Positions 11,101 to 21,800 of a DNA stretch of 64,000 bases are shown here, piece after piece. Each line of letters opens with the position of its first letter. Position 1 is the first letter of the stretch. The notes beneath the pieces are model-generated. The model searched no databases. It was not told the origin of the DNA and worked only from the letters and a program-made list of their open reading frames with translations. Source of the stretch: Cotesia glomerata (taxonomy: Eukaryota > Arthropoda > Insecta > Hymenoptera > Braconidae). The position numbers were made by a program, and so were the translations under genes. The stretch spans positions 16,605,603 through 16,669,602 of the forward strand of contig NC_058161.1 of the NCBI RefSeq assembly GCF_020080835.1, in the 5' to 3' direction.

Positions 11101-11799
11101 AAATTAACGAATGATCTCGACCGGCAACATAACCTTAGAAAAATAGAACAAAGCTTCGTTTTTCTGGTTTATAATTATTTTTATGATTAATTTTCTTAAA
11201 ACCATGTTTTAAAATAACTTTTAATTGCTTATTTTTGTTTTCATGACAGACTTACAATTTAAAAATTTTTTTCAATTAATTTAACAAATTGTTAAAATAA
11301 AATTCTTTTTCTTCTTTAATATTCATTAGTTTGACATAAAAAACACTTTGTTCACATTCTGACATCATTGTTTGAAAAAAAAAAAAATGGTAGAAATCTT
11401 CTGATTGGTTGCCGAGTACTGCCGGGTATAGTCGGTGAGACCCGAATAATTATGAAAGTTAACGAATAGACCCGACCGGCAACATAACCTTATAAAAACG
11501 AAAAAAAGCTTTGTTTTCTATTTTAAAATTGTTCTTAAGATTAATTTTTTTCAAATTATGCTTTGATACAATTTTTAATTTATTATTTATATTTTTTTTA
11601 GGTTGTAGAATATTTCACAAAGTCAGAAAAAGGTCTAGTGGAGCTGGAGCGTCTGTGGCGGGAGCATTTTTTAAAAACAATGAAACCTAAGTACTTACCG
11701 AAATTATGGTCAGTGCACCACAATCAAGAGAGGTTAGAGATTCGTGTAGATCAAAATCGAATCGAGCCTCAAGATGCCAAACTCGCTGGGCTTCGATAG
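2108..11799 (+). CDS. Exd2: Exonuclease 3'-5' domain-containing protein 2 (EXD2-like), 7 coding exons
   Basis: Coding exons 2108-2370, 3805-3946, 4058-4357, 7517-7638, 7713-8125, 10218-10588 and 11602-11799 (TAG) join in phase to 1809 nt, 602 residues, close to human EXD2 (621, from memory). All introns are GT-AG. Residues 1-18 form a hydrophobic N-terminal anchor, as in the mitochondrial/ER-tethered family. A DEDDy 3'-5' exonuclease domain follows: motif I FDCEW (D98, E100), motif II KVGVGAYDD (D153), motif III YAATD (Y221, D225). The C-terminal half has CVVC (389-392), KKNVVPREY, HDVLLLC and CPRCH (428-432), which resembles an HNH treble clef. It ends PLHGLK then VVEYF and a WREHFL..MKPKYLPKLWSVHHN block known from EXD2. 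EXD2 acts in double-strand-break resection and in mitochondria; that role is inferred. Intron 4 holds satellite, a SINE and TIR elements; intron 5 is mostly one MITE. Confidence 0.93.
2612..2996. repeat. Foldback element in Exd2 intron 1
   Basis: About 100 bp arms face each other. The left arm has AAAGAGTTCTATATTTCAAA and then AGACTAATTTTAAATTTT; the right arm has the reverse complement ending TTTGAAATATAGAACTCTTT. The spacer (2730-2880) contains AGAATCGAACTCGG, which on the minus strand is a tRNA T-arm (CCGAG TTCGATT CTTGG), so a SINE relic may be captured between the arms. The rest of intron 1 (2371-3804) is AT-rich with ATT runs and nothing else recognisable. Confidence 0.55.
4600..5006 (+). 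repeat. Hairpin satellite, block in Exd2 intron 4
   Basis: At least three units of the window-wide satellite. Each has the core CATTGA-(8-9 nt)-TCAATG (near 4680, 4802, 4922) followed by a diverged 100+ bp spacer with the phrase TTTTGATGCGATATTACTAA. The block is cut by the composite element at 5007 and resumes at about 6100 (ACATTGATTTTGAATGTCAA) and 6837-7160, showing that it was one array before the insertions. Confidence 0.75.
5007..6059 (+). mobile_element. Composite foldback TIR element, copy 1
   Basis: It starts AATCCACAGATTCGG with a strong hairpin (GGTAGAATCTGGCGCC against GGAGCGCCAGACTACC) and ends TGTTTTTGTTCGGAT. The right half is a long inverted repeat: ATCCGAA..AACAGTTTAACTG, CCACGTTCATAAGACTATT on the left arm (5548-5660) and AATAGTCTTATGAACGTGG to CTGTTTTTGTTCGGAT on the right arm (5940-6059). 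A second, similarly organised copy lies at 55338-56393. It sits inside the satellite. I see no open reading frame of note, so it is non-autonomous. Confidence 0.75.
6192..6832 (+). mobile_element. TIR element family 'GCACGCCTCATA', copy 1
   Basis: It begins AAGTTTGGAAAATCC then GTACGCCTCATAACGC and ends CGCGCTTCGCGCTATGAGG CGTGCA. The outer 12-13 bp are inverted repeats, and a small hairpin CGCGCTTCGCGC sits inside the right end. Similar 590-670 bp copies occur at 23961-24548, 52052-52702 (opposite strand), 59503-60174 and 62147-62814. No protein is encoded. Confidence 0.8.
6837..7164 (+). repeat. Hairpin satellite, continuation in Exd2 intron 4
   Basis: Three more units with cores at about 6842 (GCATCGAC..GTCAATGC), 6978 and 7106 (TACATTGATTTTCAATGTCAA), spacing about 130 bp. 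The SINE at 7179 is inserted into the next unit, which resumes at 7397. Confidence 0.75.
7179..7396 (+). mobile_element. tRNA-derived SINE with intact target-site duplication
   Basis: A 218 bp insertion flanked by the 14-bp direct repeat AATATGAATTCTAA (7165-7178 and 7397-7410). The 5' part is tRNA-like: it has a perfect polymerase III B box GGTTCGAGTCC (7232-7242) inside a T-arm CCGGG/CCGG, and an approximate A box TAGCCCTATCGG. The body ends in CTCATGACCTTAG..GCGACTTTAAAC and an A-rich tail. Mobilised by a LINE in trans, as for all SINEs. Among the best-supported mobile elements in the window. Confidence 0.88.
8222..8383. mobile_element. Perfectly dated palindromic MITE nested in the intron-5 MITE
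   Basis: A 162 bp near-perfect palindrome: CACTGATAGAAATTTTAAC at the left and TTAAGATTTTTATCAGTG at the right, with arms reading CTTGATTCAAGAGCA and CCAAGAACACCAATTGGAAG. It is flanked by TA on both sides. The sister copy at 39690 reads GACCCTACTTAAAA without it, so the empty site and the TA duplication are both visible. A transcript would fold into one long hairpin. Confidence 0.88.
8608..9550 (+). mobile_element. Second nested element (GCAGCCG family), copy 1
   Basis: It interrupts the host MITE between CCTCTTTTT and TTAATTATTTT, which are adjacent in the sister copy near 41550. It starts AGTAGATTTTATAAAAATCC..TTGCAGCCG and ends AAATCTACTTCCATTTCGG CTGCCGAATGG. The terminal parts are loosely inverted (AGTAGATTTTT, GCAGCCG). 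It contains CCAAGGTTAAGTTCGAAGAT, shared with a copy at about 29730-30320. The flanking CCTCTTTTTA/CCTTTTTTAA may be an imperfect 8-10 bp target duplication. Confidence 0.65.
10620..11560 (+). repeat. Three tandem copies of about 330 bp filling Exd2 intron 6
   Basis: Each unit reads GATATAAAAAACACTTT, then AAATGG(T/C)A(G/A)AAATCTTCTGATT, GCCGAGTACTGCC, a GGTGAGACCCGAATAGTTA variant, CGGCAACATAACCTTA and CAAAGCTTCGTTTTTCTG. The markers lie near 10742, 11048 and 11402. The units differ by scattered substitutions and small indels, so the triplication is not recent. No ORF spans a unit. Confidence 0.8.
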
Positions 11800-12300
11800 T
11801 AATTTCAATTATTATTCATAAATTGTATATAAAATTATAAAAAAAATTAATTATTTATTTTAGAAATTTAAAAAATATTGTAAATTATATTTCATATATT
11901 AAACAATATTGATTTAATATATTAAATTATTAATATTTAAAAAAAAATGTAAATTTAATTTATAATCATATTAATTAAGATATTATAAATTTAAAAACTA
12001 TTTATTAGAATGTCAGAAGAACTTGTTTAAGAGCAAGTGCTTTATAAAAACTGCCAAATTTTTTGAGCAATTATATTTTTGTAGCAATTATTAATTATAA
12101 GTATTTCTATTTTTTTACACAATATATATATATTAAATAAAATATTAACTATATAAATAAAATACTTCTGACATATATTTCAAATTGTTTATTTATTTAC
12201 TTTATTTATGACTTTATTTACAAAAAAAATTATCACAAATAAAATCTATATTATTAATAGAATAAGTAAAATTTTATGTACAGGATAGTCATATGATAAA
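11800..12300 (+). other. Exd2 3' UTR and polyadenylation region
   Basis: AT-rich sequence after the TAG, with AATAAA signals near 12135 and 12158. A stretch of about 90 bp here (12148-12242, AATAAAATACTTCTGACATA to TTATCACAAAT) recurs at 13176-13266. Confidence 0.45.
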
Positions 12301-12499
12301 ATCCGTCTTTGTAGTGAAATTTAGTGTCATTGCAAAGGTCTTAATTTGAATATGTGCCTTTTCAAGGTTTCATATCATTCTCACCGATAGTCAATTTATG
12401 ATGATAAGTATTTAGGCTGCATTCGAAAATTCTCTATCTCTAGATACATAGTTAAGAAATGACCTCGACAAAATAGCCTTGTATCTTGTGAACATTTTT

Positions 12500-13050
12500 A
12501 AAGATATAAGTTCACTCCGACATTACACTCATCGAGACCTTTCATTTGAGTACCCACATCAATTTTTTCATATATTTATACAATATATATATATTATATA
12601 TATGTATATGTGAAAAATATATCAAAACTGCATGTGAGTACTCAAATGAAAGCTCTTGATGAGTGTATCATCGGGATGAGCTTATATATTTAAAAATATA
12701 AATAATTAAGAAATGACCTTGAATCTTGAGAACTATTGATATTTTTAAAGATATAAGCTCTTCTCGATGTTACACTGGTCGAGACCTTTCATTTGAGTAC
12801 CCACATGCATTTTTGATATATTTTTCATATGTACATATATTTAATATGTATAAATATATAAAATATATAAAAAATTGATGTGGGTACTCAAATGAAAGCT
12901 CTTGATGAGTCTAACATCGGGATGAGCTTATATCTTTAAAATATGTATTATATGTATGTATATATAAAAATATATGAAAAACTGATGTGGGTACTCAAAT
13001 GAAAGCTTTTGATGAGTGTAACATCGGGATGAGTTTATATCTTTGAAAAC
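12500..13050. repeat. Tandem palindromic repeat with TCATTTGAGTACCCACAT arms
   Basis: Each of two full units (about 12500-12690 and 12735-12930) and one half unit (12960-13045) is an inverted repeat: ATATAAGCTC..GATGTTACAC, CGAGACCTTTCATTTGAGTA on one side, an AT-rich centre, and TACTCAAATGAAAGCTCTTG ATGAGTGTAACATC on the other. The same family appears at 21737-22065 in a shotgun intron. No TIR or target duplication was found that would make it a single MITE. Confidence 0.7.
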
Positions 13051-13266
13051 GTCAATAGTCAAAAAAGTACAGTGCAATTTAACAAAAGTCATTATTTAAT
13101 AAACCAAAATTTTATTTATTTATAGTCCACAAGTCACGGCAGTCACTTAGTGACTGCAAGGTTGCTAGTATTAATTACATAAATAAAACACTTTTGACAA
13201 ATATTTTAAATTATTCTTTATTTACTTTATTTATGACTATAATATTACAAAAAAAATTATCACTAA

Positions 13267-14690
13267 TTACAATAAATCTAATGGAATTTTTTTTATATAA
13301 AAATAAAAGTATCACGAATAGTAATATAACTATACTATGTAAAACTATTTATTTTTAACTAATTATAAAATATATTTAATTCGGGCTTATAATTTTTTAA
13401 ATCGACTTAAAACTAGTAAATTTATAAAAAAACAAAGATTACATATTTTCCATTTCTTCAACAGTATTTAAACATTTTTTACTTTGTTTATTCGTTGCAA
13501 CATTGTTTATTGTTTACTATTTATTTATAATCAACAATTGTCAACATTAATAAGATACTTTATTTTAGAGCTCATTAATGATTATCTTTTTATCATTGCT
13601 TTGTTTAACCTCAAATTTCTTCTTAGTAAAATATTGCTTTGTTTTATTAACCTAAAAGTACAAACTTTGTTCACTATTACGCTAAAAAATGTCGCCTTTG
13701 TTCGGATCTTAGCTGCAAATGTTCAAAAAAACAATATTAACCCTTAAAAAGTCGCATTGTTTCTCTCTAACCTAAAAGTTTTAAACTTTTTTCCGCAACC
13801 TAAGAAGTTAGCTCTAAAATCAACGCATCTTATTTTTTTATATTGTAAATACTTTTAAAACAATTATCCTCAGTGAAAAATTGTTTAATAAATGCATGAG
13901 TCAAAACAATGGAAGATCAAAAAAGAAAATAAAAAATTTCAGTCTTGAAAGATTTTTTCAGTAAAAAAAAGTAAATAATCTGGAACCGAAAAAATGTTTC
14001 GACAAAAAAATAATTCATTTTAAATTAATTACTGGGTAATTAATAAGTATGTAAATAAAAAATACGCTAATGTGTATAAATACAAATTACAATGATTGTT
14101 TTTTTTTTTTTTTTTTTAATTTAATACCTCTGTTCCGTAAATTAAATTAAACTAAATCTAACTATCTATATGGTCAATTATTTTTTTGAAAATTAATTAA
14201 ATTCTCATTGAAATTATAAATAATAATAATAATAATTATATAAGCGAATATTTTTAAATACAAAAATCACTTTGATTTTTTAGCTGCCATCGGCGTTCGT
14301 AAATTAATTTTTCTTTGGCGTTATTAACGCTCTTAAAACGACTTGCATTTATATTTTATTTTATTTAATAATATTTTTTCGAAAAATTAATTCGTGTACG
14401 TGGAATGATTAGTTGTTTGATAATTGTTACTACTTATACTTAAATTACTTTTGTTATAATAAGGCGTGTGTAAGGCACAAATTATTTTAGTTACAAAATT
14501 GATTCCCTTTTGAGGTTATGTAGACTTTCGTTTAGCCTTTTAAGTTTTAGTTATTAATATTAATATTAACTAGTGTTACAATTAATTATAATAATTAAGT
14601 ACATAATAATGATATTACGTAAATGAGATTTTTTTGTTTTACTATCAAGCTCTTTACTAGTAATTGGTTAAAAATTTTTGTGATTTTAAT
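13267..14690. other. AT-rich intergenic stretch between convergent genes
   Basis: I see no conserved coding sequence or recognised repeat here. Poly-T at 14098-14117 and TTTATT (minus-strand AATAAA) occurrences near 13490 and 14350 are possible shotgun 3' ends. An open frame at 13484-13747 has no recognisable features. Confidence 0.4.
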
Positions 14691-14699
14691 GGTCTATAT

Positions 14700-15790
14700 T
14701 AATGACACATTTTTTTTATGGTTAACATAAACTATACTATTTACTATAGTCAAATTTCAACATTATAAATATATAGTTTCAGTAGTTGGTATTATAGTTG
14801 CGCGCGCATCACAAGTGTGCACTATAGTCTTAATTTTGACAGATAAACAAAATGGCAACTGGTAACAGAATTAACGTTCTTTAATTTGTAAATTTATCAG
14901 TGATTTAAGTGTTTTTAATATTAATAAAATTTGTTATTAAATTAAAATTATAAAAAATCTGTTCTTAAAATTTTTGAAAAAATTACATCAATAATTTTTT
15001 AAATCATCAACAAGAGGAATTTTTTAGAAAAATTTTTTTTTTAATAATTTGTGTGTAGAAAAATTATAGAAATTAAATGTAAGTTAATTTTGATTTTAAT
15101 ATTAATGAAACATTCCATTTGTTTTTTTATAGTTAAACATAACCATAATTCTTGTTGTAGTTAAATGTCACACCATTATTAATCTCAAGTTTTTAACTGT
15201 TGGTACTATTGTTCCGCGCGCATCAGTAGTGCACACTATTCTTAACTTTGCTAAATAAAATGGCTGCAAATAGAATTAACAACTTGACTATTAAAATTTG
15301 CAATTCTTCTGAAAATTTTTCTAATTATTATTGAAATTAATAGTGATTTTAGTGTTTTTAATATAAAAAACTGCCTTAATAAATTGAAATTGATTGTTTT
15401 CAGTTCTAATAAACTGAAATTAACAGTCATCAGTTTTCAGAATTTTTACAAATAAATTACTAAGAAAATATTTAAAAAAAAATTACATCAATTTTCTGAA
15501 ACATCCGCAAGTGGAATTTTTTAGAAATTTTTTTTTGTAATTTATATTAAAGAAAATCCTAGAAATTATCAGCTGTCAATTTCATTCTTATTAATCCTAA
15601 TATTAATGACACATTTAACTGTTTTTTATAATAAACATAACCATACTTCTTACTATAGCCAAACGTCGCCATTATTAATCTCAAGTTTTTAACTGTTGGT
15701 ACTATTGTTGCGCACGCTAGTCTTAACTTTACAAAACAAAATGGCTGCTAATAGAATTAACAACGTTAACAATTCTTCCTAAAATTTCCA
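14700..15790 (+). repeat. Three diverged tandem units in the shotgun 3' flank
   Basis: Units starting near 14700, 15103 and 15605 share AATGA(C/A)ACATT, (A)AACATAA(C/A)CATA, a GTTGGTA(C/T)TAT(T/A)GTTG motif, GCGC(G/A)C, CTTAA(C/T)TTT and then AAAATGGC followed by AATAGAATTAACAA. The ATG triplets lie at 14852, 15260 and 15741 and open 10-20 codon frames only (the first and third read MATGNRINVL and MAANRINNVNNSS). The third unit ends about 90 bp from the shotgun stop codon, so on the minus strand the repeats probably lie within or next to its 3' UTR. Confidence 0.7.
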
Positions 15791-15877
15791 TAATTACTAT
15801 AAAAACTTTCTATGACCAAAAAAAGACCATAAAAATCACAAAAACTCTTAGCAACCCTAGTAATAATCACAATAAAC

Positions 15878-18800
15878 TCAACACCAACTCTCACTCTCTC
15901 TCTCATCATTCCCCGGATTTCTTCTAGGCATGGGCGCAGGCCTATCAGAATTATTCCCATGATCATCTTGCCGGAACCTCCTGCGCCTGCAAGCGTCTCC
16001 ATTAATATTACTATCATTATCAACATCAACATCCGGGCCATTATCATCATCATCATCGTCGTCATCATCATCATCACTAGGTTCCTCTCCATACATATCC
16101 GCCAATTTCCTGAACCTAGGTCCGAAGTTCGACAAGTAATTAAACTTAAGATCGCCATCATCAGTGCAAGAAGCCAATGAAGACAATGACCCATCAGAAT
16201 TTCCATCTCCCTCATACGCATAATGCCTGACATCATCAAACGGATTGATATCCGGATCCTTATCACAATTGGACTTCTTTCCGTCAAGAAAGCTGCAAAT
16301 ATCAGGAATCTCTTCCCCGGCTTTGCCCTGATTAATAACCGAGGCTAGCTTAGCGTCAATACCGCCATTACCACCACCTAGGACACTCGGGGAGTCGTAG
16401 ATCCTCCTGAGAACATTGAGATCATACCCAGTGTCCTGTTCGCCGCCACCTTCGTCTTCATAGTTAATAATATTCTCTCTAATGTCGTCCATGTCCTTGT
16501 AATGCTCATCGCTTCTTCTTCTGTGAGCGAAGATTCCCACCACCAGCAGGAACAAGATGATCAAACAAACCGCAATCACCACCCAGAAGTTTGTGTCCAG
16601 CGAGAATGATACCGCCTTGGCCATTCCACTGTCGCATCCGGCGTAGGCATTTTTCGCCAGCGCCAAATTTCCAAAATTATAAGTATTACCATTGATAGTC
16701 ATGTTCCGAATGCATCCATAGAACCCGCGGTCTGTTGGCGTGACAGTCCAATTATAAAGCTCGCTCAGTTCGTAAAAGTCCGTACTTACCATTCCGTTCC
16801 CGCCAATTTGTATCGGCGAGTTAACATTAAGGAACTTATTACTAGGTGGCGGTCCTCCGAAACACAAACACGAGGAACTTCCACAGTTATCAACTTTCAA
16901 TTCTACCGTAGACTTTGTCCAGTAGATGTCAAGGCGATGTTCCTTACCATCACTAACCATAATCTCAGTGTATTGCAACCTAAGTGTTCCACTTCCGTAA
17001 TTAATATACAAAACCGGGTAACCTTTCTGCAGTTCCACGGCCAAGAAATCTGGAACCCCGAACTTGTTGTACATCATCGGTCCGACGTAAAAAATCAATC
17101 CGTATTCATGATAAGTCTTAAGTTCGACACCCAGGTGATTGTCATCACAAGCTTGTTCCATTGCAGGCATTACAGCCCAGCCGTCACCGTGGAACGCGAT
17201 GTCCAGGAGCTCACACCTAGGACCCTCAAGCCCGGGAGGACACTCACACCTTTCGGTTCCAACAATTTCGCCGTTTTGCAGCGATGTTCCAGCTAACAAA
17301 GGAGTTCCACCATTTAAGCAGTAAATTGGTTCCGCTACATGACAAGTGCACTGAGGATCCACTACTGCCCTGACTCCTACGAAGGAGGTTAGGTTGGTGT
17401 AAATAACGTACGGCTGAGTTGCAGAAATGTTCAGGTAGTTCCGGCATGAGTTGTTGCAGTGGACATTTTCTATCAAGCACTCGTCGATGCTGATCATCAT
17501 TATGTCCATGTCAAGTTCTCGTTCTATGTTCACCGCGTTCCGAGATAGAATCGTGTTGAGCTTCTCCGGTGCGTAGTACGGACTGCCGTGTGCCGAGAAC
17601 CGAACGTCCAGAAGTGGAACATGTTTTTTGGTGTCATTGTTCTGGAAGTTCTGCTGGTGGGGGGAAGTCAGAACAGTGAATACATCAACATTCTCAATAG
17701 TAGTGTTTAAAATGGCGGCTAGTCTCGCGTGGAACGTGTCTTTTTTACTGGCAATTGAGTCTCGCCTCGGTGCGACGAACTCCTCAGCAGTGGCGTCGTA
17801 GAACCTGATGGAACCCGACTTGACAACAGCTTCCTCGGGGATCAACTTGACCGTGACATTCACATAAGCGTTCACGGAGTGGCTGGGGATCCTGGGGCTC
17901 GATTCCTTGACGACGAACTTCAGCAGGAAGGTTCCGTCCGTCCAAGGGTTGGAACCGAGCATCGTTATCATCCCGGTGTGTTCGTCCAAGCTGAATCCTT
18001 TGTGATAATCTCCGTTCTCTAGCCAGGAGAACCGCTTGTCCGGTAGATCCCAGTCGTCCAGGTCGTTGACATACACCCTACCGATCTCAGTATCCTGTAC
18101 CGGTTCCTCCGGAGGGTTTTTAGGCTTGTAATTATACACGAAGATAGAACTAGTTCCTTCTTCCATCGCGTTGTCATTTTCATCACCAATCACCACTGTT
18201 AGCGTTGAAGTTCCAGTCATTGCCACAGGCCGTCCGCTGTCGGAGATGACAATCGGTATGAGATACTGCTTTTGATCCTCACGATCAAACATGACATTAG
18301 CTCTAAGATCGTCTCCAATAATACTGAACTTCGCGAACAAATCAACGCTATTATCAGCCGCTGGGTCTATCGAGAATCTAAACGGCGGTCCGTTTTCTTC
18401 TGAGTCAAAGTCACGAGCACGAAGCTTGGTTATGTTATCCGGAAGCTGGTTCTCGTACCAGACTACCGGCTGAGGCATGTCCAGGAACGGAGCATTGTCG
18501 TTCAGGTCATTCAAGGTTATGTTCACCCGAACAATGTCTTGAAGCGCAGTAGGGGCGCCATCTTCATCCCGCGCCATGACTATCACTGGCCACATTGGAT
18601 ACCCTCCGGGCGGATCGCGGTCCAGAGGCTTTTTCAACTTTATACAGCCATTCTTAAGGATCTCTAGCAGCGGCTGCTGGTCTTCCTTGACGATAAAGTA
18701 GGCGATGTGCTGATCAGCGCTCCTGTTCTTGATGTCAGGGTCGTAGGCAGTCACGGTGGTAACGCAATTACCCATATTAGTTTCTTCGTCAATCGTTGGG

Positions 18801-21800
18801 TTCCTGTCACCTGGCAAGAACACTGGAAGGTTGTCATTAACGTTCTCAATGAAGATTTTCACTGTAGCGTTGTCTGCGTAAAGACCGTCGAACGCTCGGA
18901 CGGTAAGGTTGTACTCTGTAACCTTCTCGTAGTCTAGGGACTGTTTTATCCGGATCTTACCGGTGGTGGCCTCTATGTAGAAGCTGTCGTCTGCATTCCC
19001 GCCAATTATTGAGTAAATTACGGGACTTGCTGTGTCGTTGTCGTCAGCTTTGACTTCAGTGACCAGAGCGTTGATGTTGGTGTTCTCCAATATGGAGTTA
19101 GCGGTGTAGACTGAGCGGTTAAAATGCGGTGGGTTGTCATTTTTATCAGCGATTTCAATCCTGAAGTCCTGCTGACCTTTGTTAGGGCCTCCGGTCGGGA
19201 TTGAAGCACTAGGGGAGTTGTCAGTGGCTATTACTTTGATGTTGTAGGAGTCTACCTTCTCACGATCAAAGGAGGTCAGGGTGGTGATGTTTCCGGTGTA
19301 CTTGTCGATAGCAAACAGGTCTTTGTGGTTGTCCAGTTCGTAGGTGACTTGGTTGTTAGCTTCGGTTCCGTCCCGGTCGATGGCGCGGACTTGCATCACT
19401 GGAACTCCTTTAGGTTCGTTTTCTAACACGCTTCCTTTCTTCATTTCGACGAATACGGGGAAGTTGTCGTTGACGTCCTCGACCTGGATGTTCACCACTG
19501 TTTCGGCGGCCAGGTCGTAGTTGTTCTGGACTCGGACTATCAACGTGTACTCGGTTACTCGCTCGTAGTCCAGGTTCTGGGACAGTTTTATGTGGGCAGT
19601 GTTCCCCTCGGATTCGAGACGGAATGTGTTTGCTTTGTTTGCTTGTTCGGTTCCACCGGTTACAAGCTCGAAGATCAACCCGTTTGGGTTGTCGGGAATG
19701 TTTGAAGCCGCGGTGATCTGGACTAGAGATGCTGAGTAATTTTTGAAGTCCTCGGGGATGGTTAGAGGGTTGTGATTGCTTGTGGAGATTCCTAAGAACG
19801 TTGGAGCTTTTTTGTAGGACTCCACCACGCGGATTTCAAGGTCAATTTCGCTGGCTTTTGGCTCCAGGCGGCCTAAATCTTGCGCTCGGGCTATCAGACG
19901 GAATTTGTAGTTTGGATCGTGCTGGAAGACGTAAATTGCATGGTTTTTTATTTTGATTATTTGAGCATTAAAAAATACATAATAATATTTTTTGTATAAT
20001 TATAATAGAGAAGTTGCATTTTTTTTAATTTTATTGTTTTTTAAAAGTTTAGTTAAAGTTATTAAGAGAAAATAGAAGAAAAATATTTAAATAATTTATT
20101 TGCCCGGGTAATTTTTAAATTAACTTATTTTTAAAATTCAAATTCAAGCGGCAGTCACGTAGTATTATATCCGGCGCGCAACGCTATCTTACAGAGAGTT
20201 TTGAAACTATATCCATGTTTGTGTTGTCTTCTTAAATAAACAATTAAATAAATAAATAAACGGCTATTTTATAATATAAGATATATTTGTCGGTGAAATA
20301 AATTAATAAATGTAAAAAAAAAAAAATTTAACGAAGAATAAAACAATTATTTGTGAAAAATAATAATTATTAAAAAGCGCGGACAGATAATACTGACCGA
20401 TATTTAACAACAATACTTCACTTACACCCGGACAAGTTTTAAGTCTTGTTTCTTCAACCCGACATCAGCCATATTTTTTATTTATTCGAGATTATTTTAC
20501 ATTAAAATTTTACACTAAAATTTTCATTTTTTATAATTAATTTAAAAATTAAAATTTTTAGTATAAAAATTATCCAAATATTCTTCAAATAAGTAGTTTT
20601 TCAATTTATATATTAATTTTTATCGATAAAAATGAAATGCAAGTTCTCTATTAAGAAAAAATATTGTTATTAGTTTGTTCCAATTGAGGTTAAGTCATCA
20701 AAAGTGAAAGAACTGTAGTACCTTAATCGTTTTGTTGAGATAAATCACTCCAGTCTTCTCATCTATTTTGAAATAAGAATCATCGTCGGTGTTTCTTGAG
20801 GCAGTGAGACTGTATTGAATCACGGAGTTATTACCGTCATCGATATCCGTCGCGGATACACGCATAACCTCGGCATTCAATGGGTGATCTTGGGGCACTG
20901 ATTCTGTGTAAACCTGCAAAAATTACATTTTTTTACCAATATCCCACAGTATTCTATCTAAACAATATCTTCTAGAGTTAATTTTGTTCAGAGGTCTCAC
21001 AATTAGTTCCTGAGAACTTCAACAGAGTGCGCTAGAGTTCAATTCTAACATTTAGTATCCAAAATTCCAACTGAGGGCGCTATGACTATTAATACTCATA
21101 AGAATTGGAAAAATTTACTGATTTTGCGGATTTTTAATAAAAATTTCTATCTAAAATTAATCTCTAGAAGATATATATCACGTGACAAATGCCAAAAAGC
21201 TTTATTTCATCAGTTAGATAGGGTTTTGTGCCAAAAGGGTGGATACAAAATTTTTTTTGCCAACTCAACAATCGTTAACAATGTTAAAGTCAATAGAAAA
21301 AAATTATTTGAATCCCAGATAGCCAGAGTTACTCGACAAAAATTTACCAATTAGCCATTGCAGTCAATTTAACGTTAAGTTAACGGCAAGTTTTTGCTGA
21401 GTGACATTTACATACAATTTGACGGAAATCTACTGCCGCCATTAGTAATTAATTTGATAGCAAAACTTGTAGGTAATGTAGAAGATAACTTACGTACAAC
21501 TTAACGGCAATAAAGGCCAGGTAAACTTTTGTATTCAAGTTGTACTCAAGTTCCCTGGAAATTTACTGCCAATTTACCCACACTTTGTAGTACCAATTCC
21601 GGCAGTAGATTTCTGGCAAGTTACTATCACGATGGCTATCTGGGATTACCATGAAAGGTCTTGTTCTAAGAACTTGATCTTTAGAAATATCATTAGTCGA
21701 TTAAATACAATGCAATTACTTAATTATTGACATTTTTAGAGATATCATCTCATCCTGATGTTACGCTCATCGAGACCTTTCATTTGAGTATGTACATGGT

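Noticed and set aside
13484..13747. Possible small gene between Exd2 and shotgun
   Set aside because: AT-rich composition, no splice context, and no recognisable motif or signal-peptide/cleavage pattern that I would trust.
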